Source: Thermoplasmata archaeon (GTDB taxonomy: Archaea; Thermoplasmatota; Thermoplasmata; Thermoplasmatales; Thermoplasmataceae). Taken from it: DNA of 6,186 nucleotides. Below, in pieces: positions 1-6,064 of the stretch. Both the position numbers and the translations under genes were made by a program. The notes under the pieces are model-generated. The model was not told where the DNA came from. It searched no databases and worked only from the letters and a program-made list of their open reading frames with translations. The stretch lies in contig JAJZYV010000125.1 in the NCBI GenBank assembly GCA_021797955.1, forward strand, positions 1 through 6,186. Reading direction: 5' to 3'. Position 1 is the stretch's first letter. The number at the start of each line of letters is the position of its first letter.

Positions 1-1
1 G

Positions 2-841
2 AAGGTGGGCTTCACAATGCTCATAGCCATGGTAGTTTTCGCTATAGTGGGGATTTTTTACACACCCTACTCACCAAATGCTTATCTCTTCGCAAAATCG
101 CTGGGACCGAGTTCAGATCATCTTCTCGGTACGACAGTGTATGGGCAGGACGTTTTCTCCCAGCTTCTCGGTGGGGCCGCTCCAACACTCATGATAGGTT
201 TCTCAGTTGGTATAATTGGTACGTTAATTTCTGTGTCCGTTGGTGTTTTTTCCGGTTTTGCCTCAAAAAGAGTAAACGAGGCCATTAATGCTGTGGTTAA
301 CGTGTTCCTTGTGATCCCTGGTGTCCTTCTCATCATGTTATTCGGGTCATATTTTCTGGGTATGCATCAGAATCTTGGCTATTTGCCTACAATAATCATC
401 CTTGTCGTCACTGGATGGGCATTCGGTGCCAGGACTTTCAGGTCAGTAACCTTATCCGTTGGCAAGAGGGACTTTATTCTATCATCTATACTCATAGGTG
501 AAAATAGGATAAACATAATTTTCAGGCAGATAATAAAATCTATTATGCCGGTGATCGTTTCAAATTTTTTCTTCACGGCCATGTATGGCACAATGGGCCT
601 GACCTTTGTGGAGTATCTCGGAGTGGGAAATCTCCAGCAGGTGAACTGGGGAACCATGCTTTACTGGGCTATAAACAATGAGGCATACCTGGTCGGTGAG
701 TGGTGGTGGATAATTCCTCCGGCAATTATGATATCAACGTTGATGTTTGCTTTCATTTTGTTGAACTTCGGAATGGATCAGATAGCAAATCCTTCCCTGA
801 GGGTTTTTGCCAGGAAGAAATCGAAGAAGGTGAAACCTTGA
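2..841 (+). CDS. Opp/Dpp-family ABC transporter permease, DppC-like (5' partial)
   Basis: Inner-membrane permease subunit of a peptide/oligosaccharide ABC importer (binding-protein-dependent transport system inner membrane component). The frame is open to the left edge. The GTG at 5 falls just before the first membrane helix, so the real start and the short cytoplasmic N-terminus lie outside the window. Counting from that GTG, there are about six hydrophobic segments (near residues 4-24, 60-84, 96-118, 127-141, 183-207 and 234-256). The DppC hallmark LGTTVYGQDVFSQLLGG is at 41-57, with Thr where most relatives have Asp (GTD). The EAA coupling loop lies at about 154-182, with the invariant Gly in SSILIG and a closing Pro. 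The WGTML and WWWIIPP motifs typical of DppC/OppC occur near the C-terminus, which ends in a basic tail. It overlaps the downstream ATPase start by four bases. The partner DppB/OppB-like permease and the binding protein are not in view. The family is certain; the substrate is not. Confidence 0.93.
   Translation, partial: KVGFTMLIAMVVFAIVGIFYTPYSPNAYLFAKSLGPSSDHLLGTTVYGQDVFSQLLGGAAPTLMIGFSVGIIGTLISVSVGVFSGFASKRVNEAINAVVNVFLVIPGVLLIMLFGSYFLGMHQNLGYLPTIIILVVTGWAFGARTFRSVTLSVGKRDFILSSILIGENRINIIFRQIIKSIMPVIVSNFFFTAMYGTMGLTFVEYLGVGNLQQVNWGTMLYWAINNEAYLVGEWWWIIPPAIMISTLMFAFILLNFGMDQIANPSLRVFARKKSKKVKP
827..833 (+). promoter_or_regulatory. Ribosome binding site that fixes the TTG start of the first ATPase
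   Basis: AAGGTGA at 827-833 matches the archaeal Shine-Dalgarno core GGTGA and ends four bases before the TTG at 838. This supports TTG as the initiator; no other start codon in the frame fits the family's N-terminus. Confidence 0.6.
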
Positions 842-1653
842 GCGTTCTCCAGACAGAAAATCTTTCCAAGATATTTGACGTAAGAAAGAGTTTGACAAAA
901 CAGGATAAAATACAGGCGTTAACGGATGTGAACGTCGAGTTGAAAGAGAGGGAAATACTCGGCATTGTAGGTGCGAGTGGAAGTGGTAAAAGTACCCTGG
1001 CAAGAATTCTCGTCTTCCTTTATCGACCTACATCTGGAAAGATATTCTACGAGGGAAAAGATATTACCTCCTATAAAGGAAGAACATTAAAGGATTATAG
1101 AAGCAATGTTCAAATGGTTTTTCAGGACCCCTACGCATCACTCGATCCGAATCATTCAGTTGAGTGGCATATCAAGAGACCTCTAATTATTTCTAAGTAC
1201 AAGGGTAACATGGAGGATAGAATTGCAGAATTGCTCGGTAGTGTGAGGCTAGATCCTCCCGAACAGTACCGCCAGAAATACCCTCATCAGTTATCCGGGG
1301 GACAGAGGCAAAGGGTGTATATGGCACGTACACTGGCTCTCGAACCCAGGGTATTGATCGCCGATGAACCGGTTTCAATGCTTGACGTATCGCTTCGTGT
1401 TGAAATCCTGGATCTCCTTGTTTCCATAAGGAATACAATGGGAATAAGCATAATATACATTACACACGATTTGAATACTGTAAGCATGATCACTGACAGG
1501 CTATATGTTCTGAACAGAGGTAGGGTTGTGGAGTCGGGTTACACTCAGGATGTGATCACAAGACCTAAGGATGAGTACACTAGACAACTGATGGAGGCCG
1601 CACCTGATCCATACAAAAGAATTGAGGTAAACACTTATGGAAGGAGAAATTAG
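838..1653 (+). CDS. Opp/Dpp-family ABC transporter ATP-binding protein, OppF/DppF-like
   Basis: Cytoplasmic ATPase subunit that powers the importer with the neighbouring ATPase. I start it at TTG 838 (271 residues). This overlaps the permease stop as TTGA, has a ribosome site just upstream, and begins right before the conserved first strand LQTENLSKIF. The same frame is open back to a GTG at 700, but that stretch lies antiphase inside the permease gene and looks unlike any ATPase. From TTG, Walker A GASGSGKST is at 45-53, the Q-loop FQDPYASLDP at 95-104, the signature LSGGQRQR at 152-159, Walker B with the catalytic Glu at 171-178 (LIADEP), the D-loop SMLD at 180-183 and the H-loop His at 210. 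All catalytic motifs are intact. The protein ends shortly after the ATPase core (TRQLMEAAP), without the Cys-containing oligo_HPY extension present in the next gene. The signature and EPVSMLDVS resemble OppF/DppF rather than OppD. It is cotranscribed with its neighbours by overlap. Confidence 0.93.
   Translation: MSVLQTENLSKIFDVRKSLTKQDKIQALTDVNVELKEREILGIVGASGSGKSTLARILVFLYRPTSGKIFYEGKDITSYKGRTLKDYRSNVQMVFQDPYASLDPNHSVEWHIKRPLIISKYKGNMEDRIAELLGSVRLDPPEQYRQKYPHQLSGGQRQRVYMARTLALEPRVLIADEPVSMLDVSLRVEILDLLVSIRNTMGISIIYITHDLNTVSMITDRLYVLNRGRVVESGYTQDVITRPKDEYTRQLMEAAPDPYKRIEVNTYGRRN
1624..1628 (+). promoter_or_regulatory. Ribosome binding site of the second ATPase
   Basis: GAGGT at 1624-1628, eight bases before ATG 1637, lies within the end of the upstream ATPase gene. 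With the 17-base overlap of the two reading frames it indicates coupled translation and supports ATG 1637 as the start. Confidence 0.6.
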
Positions 1654-2605
1654 CGTAAAGAACCTCAGTGTCGGGTATAACTGGGGAGGAGGTCTTGCAC
1701 CGGTTATCAATGACCTGAACCTTGACGTTGCCCAGGGCATCATATTTGGAATTGCAGGTGAATCTGGCTCTGGAAAAAGCACACTGGCACAAGCATTGTT
1801 CAATTCTCTGAAGTACCCCGGCGAGATCATCAGCGGGGAAGTGATCTATGATGGAAAAGATCTGCTTAAAATGCCTAAGAACCAGCTGCGAAGAATAAGA
1901 GGCGTCGAAATGAGCTTAATCCCACAGGCTGCCATGAATGCACTGAACCCGGTAAAAAGGGTAGGTGATCAGTTTGATGATGTTTTCATAGGCCACGGTA
2001 TCGATCCAGATGTCAGTTCCCAAAAAGTTGACGAGGTTCTCACTCTGGTCAGGTTAAACAAGAATATTCTTAGGAATTATCCACACGAGCTGAGTGGGGG
2101 AATGAAACAGAGAGTTGTCATTGCTATGGCCCTTGTCCTTTCGCCCAGGTTGGTGATACTCGATGAACCAACTACTGGTCTGGATGTACTTGTTGAGCAC
2201 GATATCCTTGTGGATCTAAAGAGTATTCAGAGGAAGAGGCAATTTACCATGATAATCATAACGCACGACCTCTCTATACTGTATGAGATATCTGATCAGA
2301 TCGCTATGATGTATAGTGGCGAGATAACGGAATACGGAGATAGGGATTTGATGCTCAATGACCCGGCGCATCCATATAATTATCTCCTCCTTAAGAGCAT
2401 TCCCAGAATAGGCATGAAAAAGTACGATGGCGTCAAACTGAAAGGCATGCCCGCAAATTACAACCCAGCTTATCCCGGATGCCAGTTTTACTCAAGATGT
2501 CCTTACATGAGCGGGGAATGTGAAAGCAATCATCCGGATTTAGCAAAGATGGAGGGAGAAAATCATTATTATCGATGTCTTAGGTACCCTGACTGGAAGG
2601 AATAA
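1637..2605 (+). CDS. Opp/Dpp-family ABC transporter ATP-binding protein, OppD/DppD-like
   Basis: Second ATPase of the importer, 322 residues, the usual length for OppD/DppD. Walker A GESGSGKST is at 41-49, the Q-loop Gln at 97 within PQAAMNALNP, the signature LSGGMKQR at 152-159, Walker B LVILDEP at 172-178 (catalytic Glu 177), the D-loop GLDV just after, and the H-loop His at 210. The GGMKQR signature and the PTTGLDV segment are OppD-type. The C-terminal oligo_HPY domain starts at HPYNYLL (245-251). It carries Cys 282, 288, 295 and 314 (spacing C-x5-C-x6-C-x18-C), including the family's GCQF...RCP motif; such cysteines are conserved in many relatives and may bind a metal or iron-sulfur centre. 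It overlaps the preceding gene by 17 bases and appears to be the last gene of the operon. The nearby beta-glycosidase and TrmB regulator hint at an oligosaccharide rather than a peptide substrate; that is inference. Confidence 0.94.
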   Translation: MEGEISVKNLSVGYNWGGGLAPVINDLNLDVAQGIIFGIAGESGSGKSTLAQALFNSLKYPGEIISGEVIYDGKDLLKMPKNQLRRIRGVEMSLIPQAAMNALNPVKRVGDQFDDVFIGHGIDPDVSSQKVDEVLTLVRLNKNILRNYPHELSGGMKQRVVIAMALVLSPRLVILDEPTTGLDVLVEHDILVDLKSIQRKRQFTMIIITHDLSILYEISDQIAMMYSGEITEYGDRDLMLNDPAHPYNYLLLKSIPRIGMKKYDGVKLKGMPANYNPAYPGCQFYSRCPYMSGECESNHPDLAKMEGENHYYRCLRYPDWKE

Positions 2606-2611
2606 ACTTTT

Positions 2612-2623
2612 GCGAAATATATC
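2612..2623 (+). promoter_or_regulatory. Promoter-like BRE/TATA element after the ABC operon
   Basis: GCGAAATATATC begins seven bases after the stop of the last ABC gene. It reads like an archaeal BRE (CGAAA) followed by an A/T box, and would start a transcript near 2645. No convincing gene follows on this strand, so it may be chance or may drive a short noncoding or antisense RNA toward the glycosidase 3' end. Confidence 0.2.
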
Positions 2624-2793
2624 AACAGAGAGCTATGCTCACGTGGAGAATCATCAAGGAAAAAATTCGTGAATCATCATTAATTCCCAGATTTGAAGGG
2701 ATAATCCAGGGGTCAACTACTCATTTCAAATGGTTGTTGTATATAGTGTGTAAGAATACGGATCTGCAATACAGCCGCTTCGTGTACATCGAC

Positions 2794-2799
2794 TTTTTT
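2794..2799 (+). terminator. T6 run, possible terminator of the ABC operon
   Basis: A run of six T lies about 190 bases past the stop at 2605, the longest plus-strand T-run in the convergent gap. Archaeal polymerases often stop at T-runs without a hairpin. The distance from the gene end makes this only a candidate. Confidence 0.3.
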
Positions 2800-2824
2800 G
2801 AAATAGGAGGTAAATCCTCATTTC
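2800..2824. repeat. Inverted repeat (hairpin) between the convergent operons
   Basis: GAAAT (2800-2804) and GAGG (2807-2810) pair with CCTC (2816-2819) and ATTTC (2820-2824) around a TAAAT loop. This gives nine base pairs with a two-base bulge. T6 lies immediately left and A7 close to the right, so the symmetry extends outward. It probably belongs to a two-way transcription end. Confidence 0.5.
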
Positions 2825-2830
2825 ACTAAG

Positions 2831-2837
2831 AAAAAAA
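2831..2837 (-). terminator. T7 run, terminator of the glycosidase transcript
   Basis: On the minus strand a run of seven T begins 17 bases after the TAA of the glycosidase. This fits the T-rich termination typical of archaea. The hairpin comes after the run in this direction, so this is not a bacterial-type terminator. Confidence 0.5.
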
Positions 2838-2853
2838 TGCATAAACAAGTAAG

Positions 2854-4302
2854 TTAAATCTTCCCTTCCGTCATCCACATAAGCTCATCTGGAACACCAT
2901 TATTTTCAGTGATTTTCTTGAATATAAAGGCGCTTGGCCTGAGCAAGCGTTGTTTTGAGGCAGGATCGAAGCCATAAATTCCAAAATGCATGTTAAATCC
3001 ATTTGCCCATTCATAATTATCCGTGAGAGCCCAGTGGAAATATCCTTTAAGTTTCACGCCATCTTTTACTGCCTTATCGATCTTGTCGATATGTGAAACC
3101 AGGTATCTTGGTCTCAAAGCATCATGATAGTCTCCTATACCATTTTCAGTTACCATCATAGGCATGTGATATTTTTTGTGGTATTCCATAAGAAGATTGT
3201 ATATTCCATCAGGATATACTTCCCATCCTGCTTCGCTCACCGATCGCCCATCAAGAGATTTCTGGCGGTTCCCAGTGGCGTAGCCATAGCCCTCTACTTT
3301 TTTCCAACTGTGGTCATCTTTCTGGACGACATCTCTGCTATAGTAATTTACGCCAATCCAATCAAGTCTTCCCTTCAGATCGCTTCGGAAATCATTGCTT
3401 TTTTTAGAGGAATCCATCACGTCCAAGTTATACCTCCTCAGGTCCCCGTCTATAATGGAATCAAGAAAGGAGTATCTCTCTGTTGTTGTCATCAAATTTT
3501 TAGCTCCGTCATCTTCTTTTGAAAGAGGTTGCACGTCACCATTGGCATAAATAATACCTACAGGTTTCTTTGAAATCTTCTTTATGACGTCATAAGCTCT
3601 TGCGTGGGCTTCAGCGAAATTCTTCTTCCTCACGCTCAGTGCATGAAGACTTGTGTCGTGGCTGCAACCTAGAAAAACCATGTTTGGCTCGTTCATAGTA
3701 CACCAGCTGTCTGCGTACCTGTCGAATTTCCATGCGACATATGCAGCGAATTTAGAGAATTCTATTGCCTGTTTTCGTTCAAATTCCCCACCAATTGGCC
3801 TGCCATGTATTCCGTCTCCGTTCTTGGCAGGATCATTGATCCACAGGGGGACTGTCCAGTGATACAGGTTTATAACAAGATAGTTCATCTTCGATTTGAA
3901 ATCTTCAAAAATTTTCTGGTAGTGTGCGACAGCAGAATGATTCGATAGATTTTCTAATTTTTCCAATGCTTTCTCAGAAATATCTATTCCAAGCAAGTCG
4001 TTTTCGTCCTCATTAACTTCAACATCAACTGATTCGGTGGAATCCGGAAATATCCGTGACCACTCAATACCAAGCCTACCCGAGTTCATTCCCATCCACT
4101 TTGCATTATCATGATCTTTTCTGTAGAGATCCCAATAAGCAGGACCATTTTCTGGAAACTGTCCTGAGACTAAGCGTTTTTTAATATTCTCCGGATCATG
4201 AACCCACTTATACCAGTCGGAGTTCATGTCCGGTTGAGATAAACCCATCTCAAACTGGAAGCCTGCCTCTGAAAAACCAAATTTGAAGTCCTTTGGTAAC
4301 AT
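2854..4302 (-). CDS. bgaS: Family 1 beta-glycosidase, LacS type (beta-galactosidase/beta-glucosidase)
   Basis: Cytoplasmic retaining beta-glycosidase (GH1, TIM barrel) that releases terminal beta-linked glucose or galactose. From ATG 4302 it has 482 residues; Sulfolobus LacS has 489 as I recall it. The acid/base Glu is 205 in TMNEPN and the nucleophile is Glu 386 in VTENG, each one position from LacS E206/E387, which strongly supports this start. Other minus-one-subsite residues are kept: Gln 16, His 148-Trp 149, Asn 204, Tyr 320, Trp 424, Glu 431, Trp 432. Near-identical blocks to LacS include DWYKWVHDPEN, VEWSRIFP-like IEWSRIFP and KKPVGIIYAN. Two in-frame earlier starts exist: ATG 4323 (489 residues) and TTG 4347; neither has a ribosome site. 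The loop after NEPN is about nine residues shorter than in LacS and lacks the GFPPG segment, which may alter substrate fit. It follows a TrmB-type regulator on the same strand and likely acts on sugars imported by the adjacent ABC system (inference). Confidence 0.95.
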   Translation of the reverse strand: MLPKDFKFGFSEAGFQFEMGLSQPDMNSDWYKWVHDPENIKKRLVSGQFPENGPAYWDLYRKDHDNAKWMGMNSGRLGIEWSRIFPDSTESVDVEVNEDENDLLGIDISEKALEKLENLSNHSAVAHYQKIFEDFKSKMNYLVINLYHWTVPLWINDPAKNGDGIHGRPIGGEFERKQAIEFSKFAAYVAWKFDRYADSWCTMNEPNMVFLGCSHDTSLHALSVRKKNFAEAHARAYDVIKKISKKPVGIIYANGDVQPLSKEDDGAKNLMTTTERYSFLDSIIDGDLRRYNLDVMDSSKKSNDFRSDLKGRLDWIGVNYYSRDVVQKDDHSWKKVEGYGYATGNRQKSLDGRSVSEAGWEVYPDGIYNLLMEYHKKYHMPMMVTENGIGDYHDALRPRYLVSHIDKIDKAVKDGVKLKGYFHWALTDNYEWANGFNMHFGIYGFDPASKQRLLRPSAFIFKKITENNGVPDELMWMTEGKI

Positions 4303-4334
4303 GTCTAAACATTTTCCGTACATATTTGAATATT

Positions 4335-4345
4335 GTTTATATTTC
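4335..4345 (-). promoter_or_regulatory. Likely promoter (BRE/TATA) of the glycosidase gene
   Basis: On the minus strand GAAATATAAAC lies in the 48-base gap between the regulator's stop and ATG 4302. The purine-rich GAAA followed by TATAAA fits an archaeal BRE plus TATA box. It predicts a start near 4313-4309 and a leader of about ten bases to ATG 4302, which would exclude ATG 4323. The glycosidase could thus be expressed apart from the regulator. Confidence 0.4.
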
Positions 4346-4350
4346 AATAC

Positions 4351-5373
4351 TCATTTGGGTAGTAGTTCTGGTTTAAGTTTAAGAAACAGCATCCTGAATC
4401 TTTCAATGCTGGAAGTTTTTCCACCAACAGAATATTCCTGTCCTTTGACTCTTATAAAAAAGGTATTACGAACTAAGGGAATTTTTTCAACCTTGAAGAT
4501 CTCTCCATCGAGCTCTCTATAGTCGTCCAGATAATACCCTTTCATGTGCGCATTTATCCTGAAATTGTGGTCAAGATAGTATTCCATGACATCGCATGCA
4601 AGCCATATTGTTCTCAATCTTATCGATTCATTACTTACTTGATCAACGTAGATATTGGCATTCTTCCAAACGGTATGATTAAAATAATAGGAGATCACAT
4701 GGATAAAATTATCTTCTTCAAAGTAGAGTGCAACTTCACTGTCCCTGCCATTTGATTCTACTTTCATAATGCAGTGTTTGCGATCGGTTATCACCAATTC
4801 TATGGGCTTTGCTTTCAAGGTTCTTACAAAACAGTTGCCTGTAAAATTTTGATTTAATTTCTGGTTTCCCTCAAGGAAGACAGTAACAACAACGGTTGCT
4901 CCCTTCTTTTCCAGATTAACAATTGAAGGGTAAACTAAACTGAATCTTTCAAAGCTAACTGAAAGTATAAGTTCGTCCTCTGCCTGTTCGATCAACGAAA
5001 TTATTTTCTCGTCAAGATGTTTCTTTCCCTCAATTAGGGAGATAAATGTCATATGGCTTTCCGAATAAATCTTTTTATTTTGTACATAACGTTCCAGATT
5101 GAAACTGTAAGATTCGAGCCATTTCTTTTCCTTTTCCAGTATGATAGATATTGGCACCGCCTTGAAAAGTTTCTTTTTTCCGATGCTTTCTTCAAGGAAT
5201 CCTTTTTTCTCAAGCGATCCAAAGAGATCATAGATCCTTGGTTGTGGGATATTTGTATCTTTAACGACTTCGGTCGATGTCATCGGACCTTTAAGAAGAA
5301 GTGTTTCGTAAATTTTAATCTCATAATTAGACAGTCCAAGCTTAGACAGATCATCAAATATATCTTTTTCCAT
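4351..5373 (-). CDS. TrmB-family sugar-responsive transcriptional regulator
   Basis: Archaeal DNA-binding regulator of sugar uptake and use, 340 residues, the length of a full TrmB with its sugar-binding half. Residues 5-75 form the winged helix-turn-helix (KLGLSNYEIKIYETLLLKG, then TSTEVVKDTNIPQPRIYDLFGSLEKKGF in two parts), with the recognition helix around IPQPRIYDLF (42-51). A linker helix rich in Lys/Glu runs about 75-100. The phospholipase-D-like effector domain follows from about 107, and the C-terminal beta domain carries the family's VGG motif (YSVGGKTSS, 314-322). ATG 5373 is chosen because it sits directly before the first conserved helix and an in-frame TAA occurs 13 codons upstream. 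No ribosome site precedes it, so the transcript may be leaderless, as is common in these archaea. It is read in the same direction as the glycosidase and convergent to the ABC operon; these two are the obvious candidate targets. In TrmB relatives the effector is a sugar such as maltose, trehalose or glucose; the ligand here is unknown. Confidence 0.9.
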   Translation of the reverse strand: MEKDIFDDLSKLGLSNYEIKIYETLLLKGPMTSTEVVKDTNIPQPRIYDLFGSLEKKGFLEESIGKKKLFKAVPISIILEKEKKWLESYSFNLERYVQNKKIYSESHMTFISLIEGKKHLDEKIISLIEQAEDELILSVSFERFSLVYPSIVNLEKKGATVVVTVFLEGNQKLNQNFTGNCFVRTLKAKPIELVITDRKHCIMKVESNGRDSEVALYFEEDNFIHVISYYFNHTVWKNANIYVDQVSNESIRLRTIWLACDVMEYYLDHNFRINAHMKGYYLDDYRELDGEIFKVEKIPLVRNTFFIRVKGQEYSVGGKTSSIERFRMLFLKLKPELLPK

Positions 5374-5393
5374 CGTTGTGTTAATGAAATTGA

Positions 5394-5402
5394 CTATAAT
5401 AA
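5394..5402 (-). promoter_or_regulatory. Possible TATA box of the regulator gene
   Basis: On the minus strand TTATTATAG is centred about 25 bases before ATG 5373, the spacing expected for a leaderless archaeal transcript. A second A/T stretch (AAAATATC, near 5404-5411) could place the start about ten bases further upstream. The BRE position is not purine-rich, so confidence is low. Confidence 0.3.
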
Positions 5403-5466
5403 GGATATTTTATGTGAATTCGAAATTAGATTGAATCATTTTAGAAAGCAACACACGTTTGTCCTA

Positions 5467-6048
5467 TTACCTCCCTTCAATGTAATTCAGGGAATCCATA
5501 TAATTAACAAGAAATTTTACTGAATTTCCAGGAAATCTTGGGTCCTTGAATCGTAAAGGTATTATCACCACTTCTGCATCTCTTCAATCTTTAAGCAAGG
5601 CCTGAAAACTATATTATTTCTATACAGGTGTAGTAGTATATGTGGACAGAGATAGGATTAAAGTGATTGATATGCTCCCACATTTCCTTTATTGAAAAGT
5701 GTTGGAAGTTGTTTCCATTCCGTCGACAAAAATAAAATTAATGTAATGTCGCATATAAATCGAAAAATCATCCCAGTGCAATTGAATAATTTCAGGTAAA
5801 CCATCATCACGAACGAATTCCCTAAATTTTATTTGCTATCAGTTTTAAGGGCTTGCTCCTATTAATTCAATTATTTTGATGCATTGGTATTCTATCCGCA
5901 AGGGGGTCAGTTTCTTAACCATGTAATGACAATTTCCCTGATTCGGGTTAGTGGAAACATAGTTGGATTTATTGTAATCATGCAAGAAATAAGGATCAGT
6001 TTCACACTTTCCCTGTAATGGAATAATATCAAAGTTCTGGAGTAAAAT
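5467..6048 (-). pseudogene. Possible decayed coding region, perhaps a transposase relic
   Basis: Read on the minus strand, this stretch gives a chain of open segments in changing frames. 6048-5845 is 67 codons (contains DPYFLHDYNK and MVKKLTPLRIEY). About 5832-5690 is some 47 codons (KFREFVRDDGLPEI, HWDDFSIYMRHYINF, VDGMETTSNTF). About 5690-5564 has one internal stop (NKGNVGAYQSL, then LLHLYRNNIVFRPCLKIEEM). 5583-5467 is 38 codons (VVIIPLRFKDPRFPGNSVKF, then NYMDSLNYIEG). TTSNTF followed by YRNNIVFRP recalls the TTN-x-xE and YNxxRPH pattern near the end of several DDE transposases, although the expected Glu is not there. The last segment favours purines at first codon positions, as coding DNA does. 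The match is by eye only, and random open frames of this length do occur in AT-rich DNA, so this is a weak call; the original function is uncertain. Confidence 0.25.
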
Positions 6049-6064
6049 TCAACATGGATGAAAG

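Larger units (their letters stand above)
5374..6064. other. About 690 bases without an intact gene
   Basis: AT-rich stretch upstream of the regulator. Its first hundred bases should hold the regulator's promoter and any operator. ACACACGTTTGT at 5451-5462 is a 12-base palindrome with one mismatched pair, and ATTTCC-A-GGAAAT at 5524-5536 is a perfect short one; either could be a protein site but both are within chance. CGATTTATATG (5752-5762, minus strand) resembles a TATA box but leads into no gene. No tRNA-like fold, repeat array or terminal inverted repeats were seen. Short coding-like minus-strand segments are described in the pseudogene entry. Confidence 0.5.

Noticed and set aside
700..837. 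N-terminal extension of the first ATPase from GTG 700
   Set aside because: It lies antiphase inside the permease gene, has no family similarity, and TTG 838 has a ribosome site and the expected N-terminus.
2714..2739. Imperfect palindrome CAAC...CATTTCAAATG...GTTG
   Set aside because: The stem needs a mismatch and a bulge and has almost no loop; this is within chance for AT-rich DNA.
2635..2829. 64-codon plus-strand frame in the convergent gap
   Set aside because: No clear ribosome site, the upstream TATA-like box is too close for its ATG, no recognisable protein features, and it runs through the T6 run and the hairpin.
3124..3522. 132-codon plus-strand frame opposite the glycosidase
   Set aside because: Antisense shadow of a well-conserved catalytic region of the glycosidase.
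5468..5475. Strong ribosome-site-like GGAGGTAA on the minus strand upstream of the regulator
   Set aside because: The starts downstream lead only to peptides of about 6-13 residues, and it is about 95 bases from the regulator's ATG. It lies at the end of a degraded open segment and is probably incidental.
5053..5523. 156-codon plus-strand frame over the regulator start
   Set aside because: Most of it is the antisense shadow of the regulator's DNA-binding domain; the Phe-rich composition is that of a complementary frame.
5606..5741. Plus-strand reading VVVYVDRDRIKVIDML followed after a stop by KVLEVVSIPSTKIKL, loosely like an ISL3 transposase
   Set aside because: Short, stop-interrupted, and in competition with a minus-strand reading that extends over a longer stretch; the likeness is too loose to call.
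5907..6004. TCAGTTTC repeated at 5907 and 5997, with a partial copy near 5840
   Set aside because: Only seven or eight bases long and irregularly spaced; not a repeat array.
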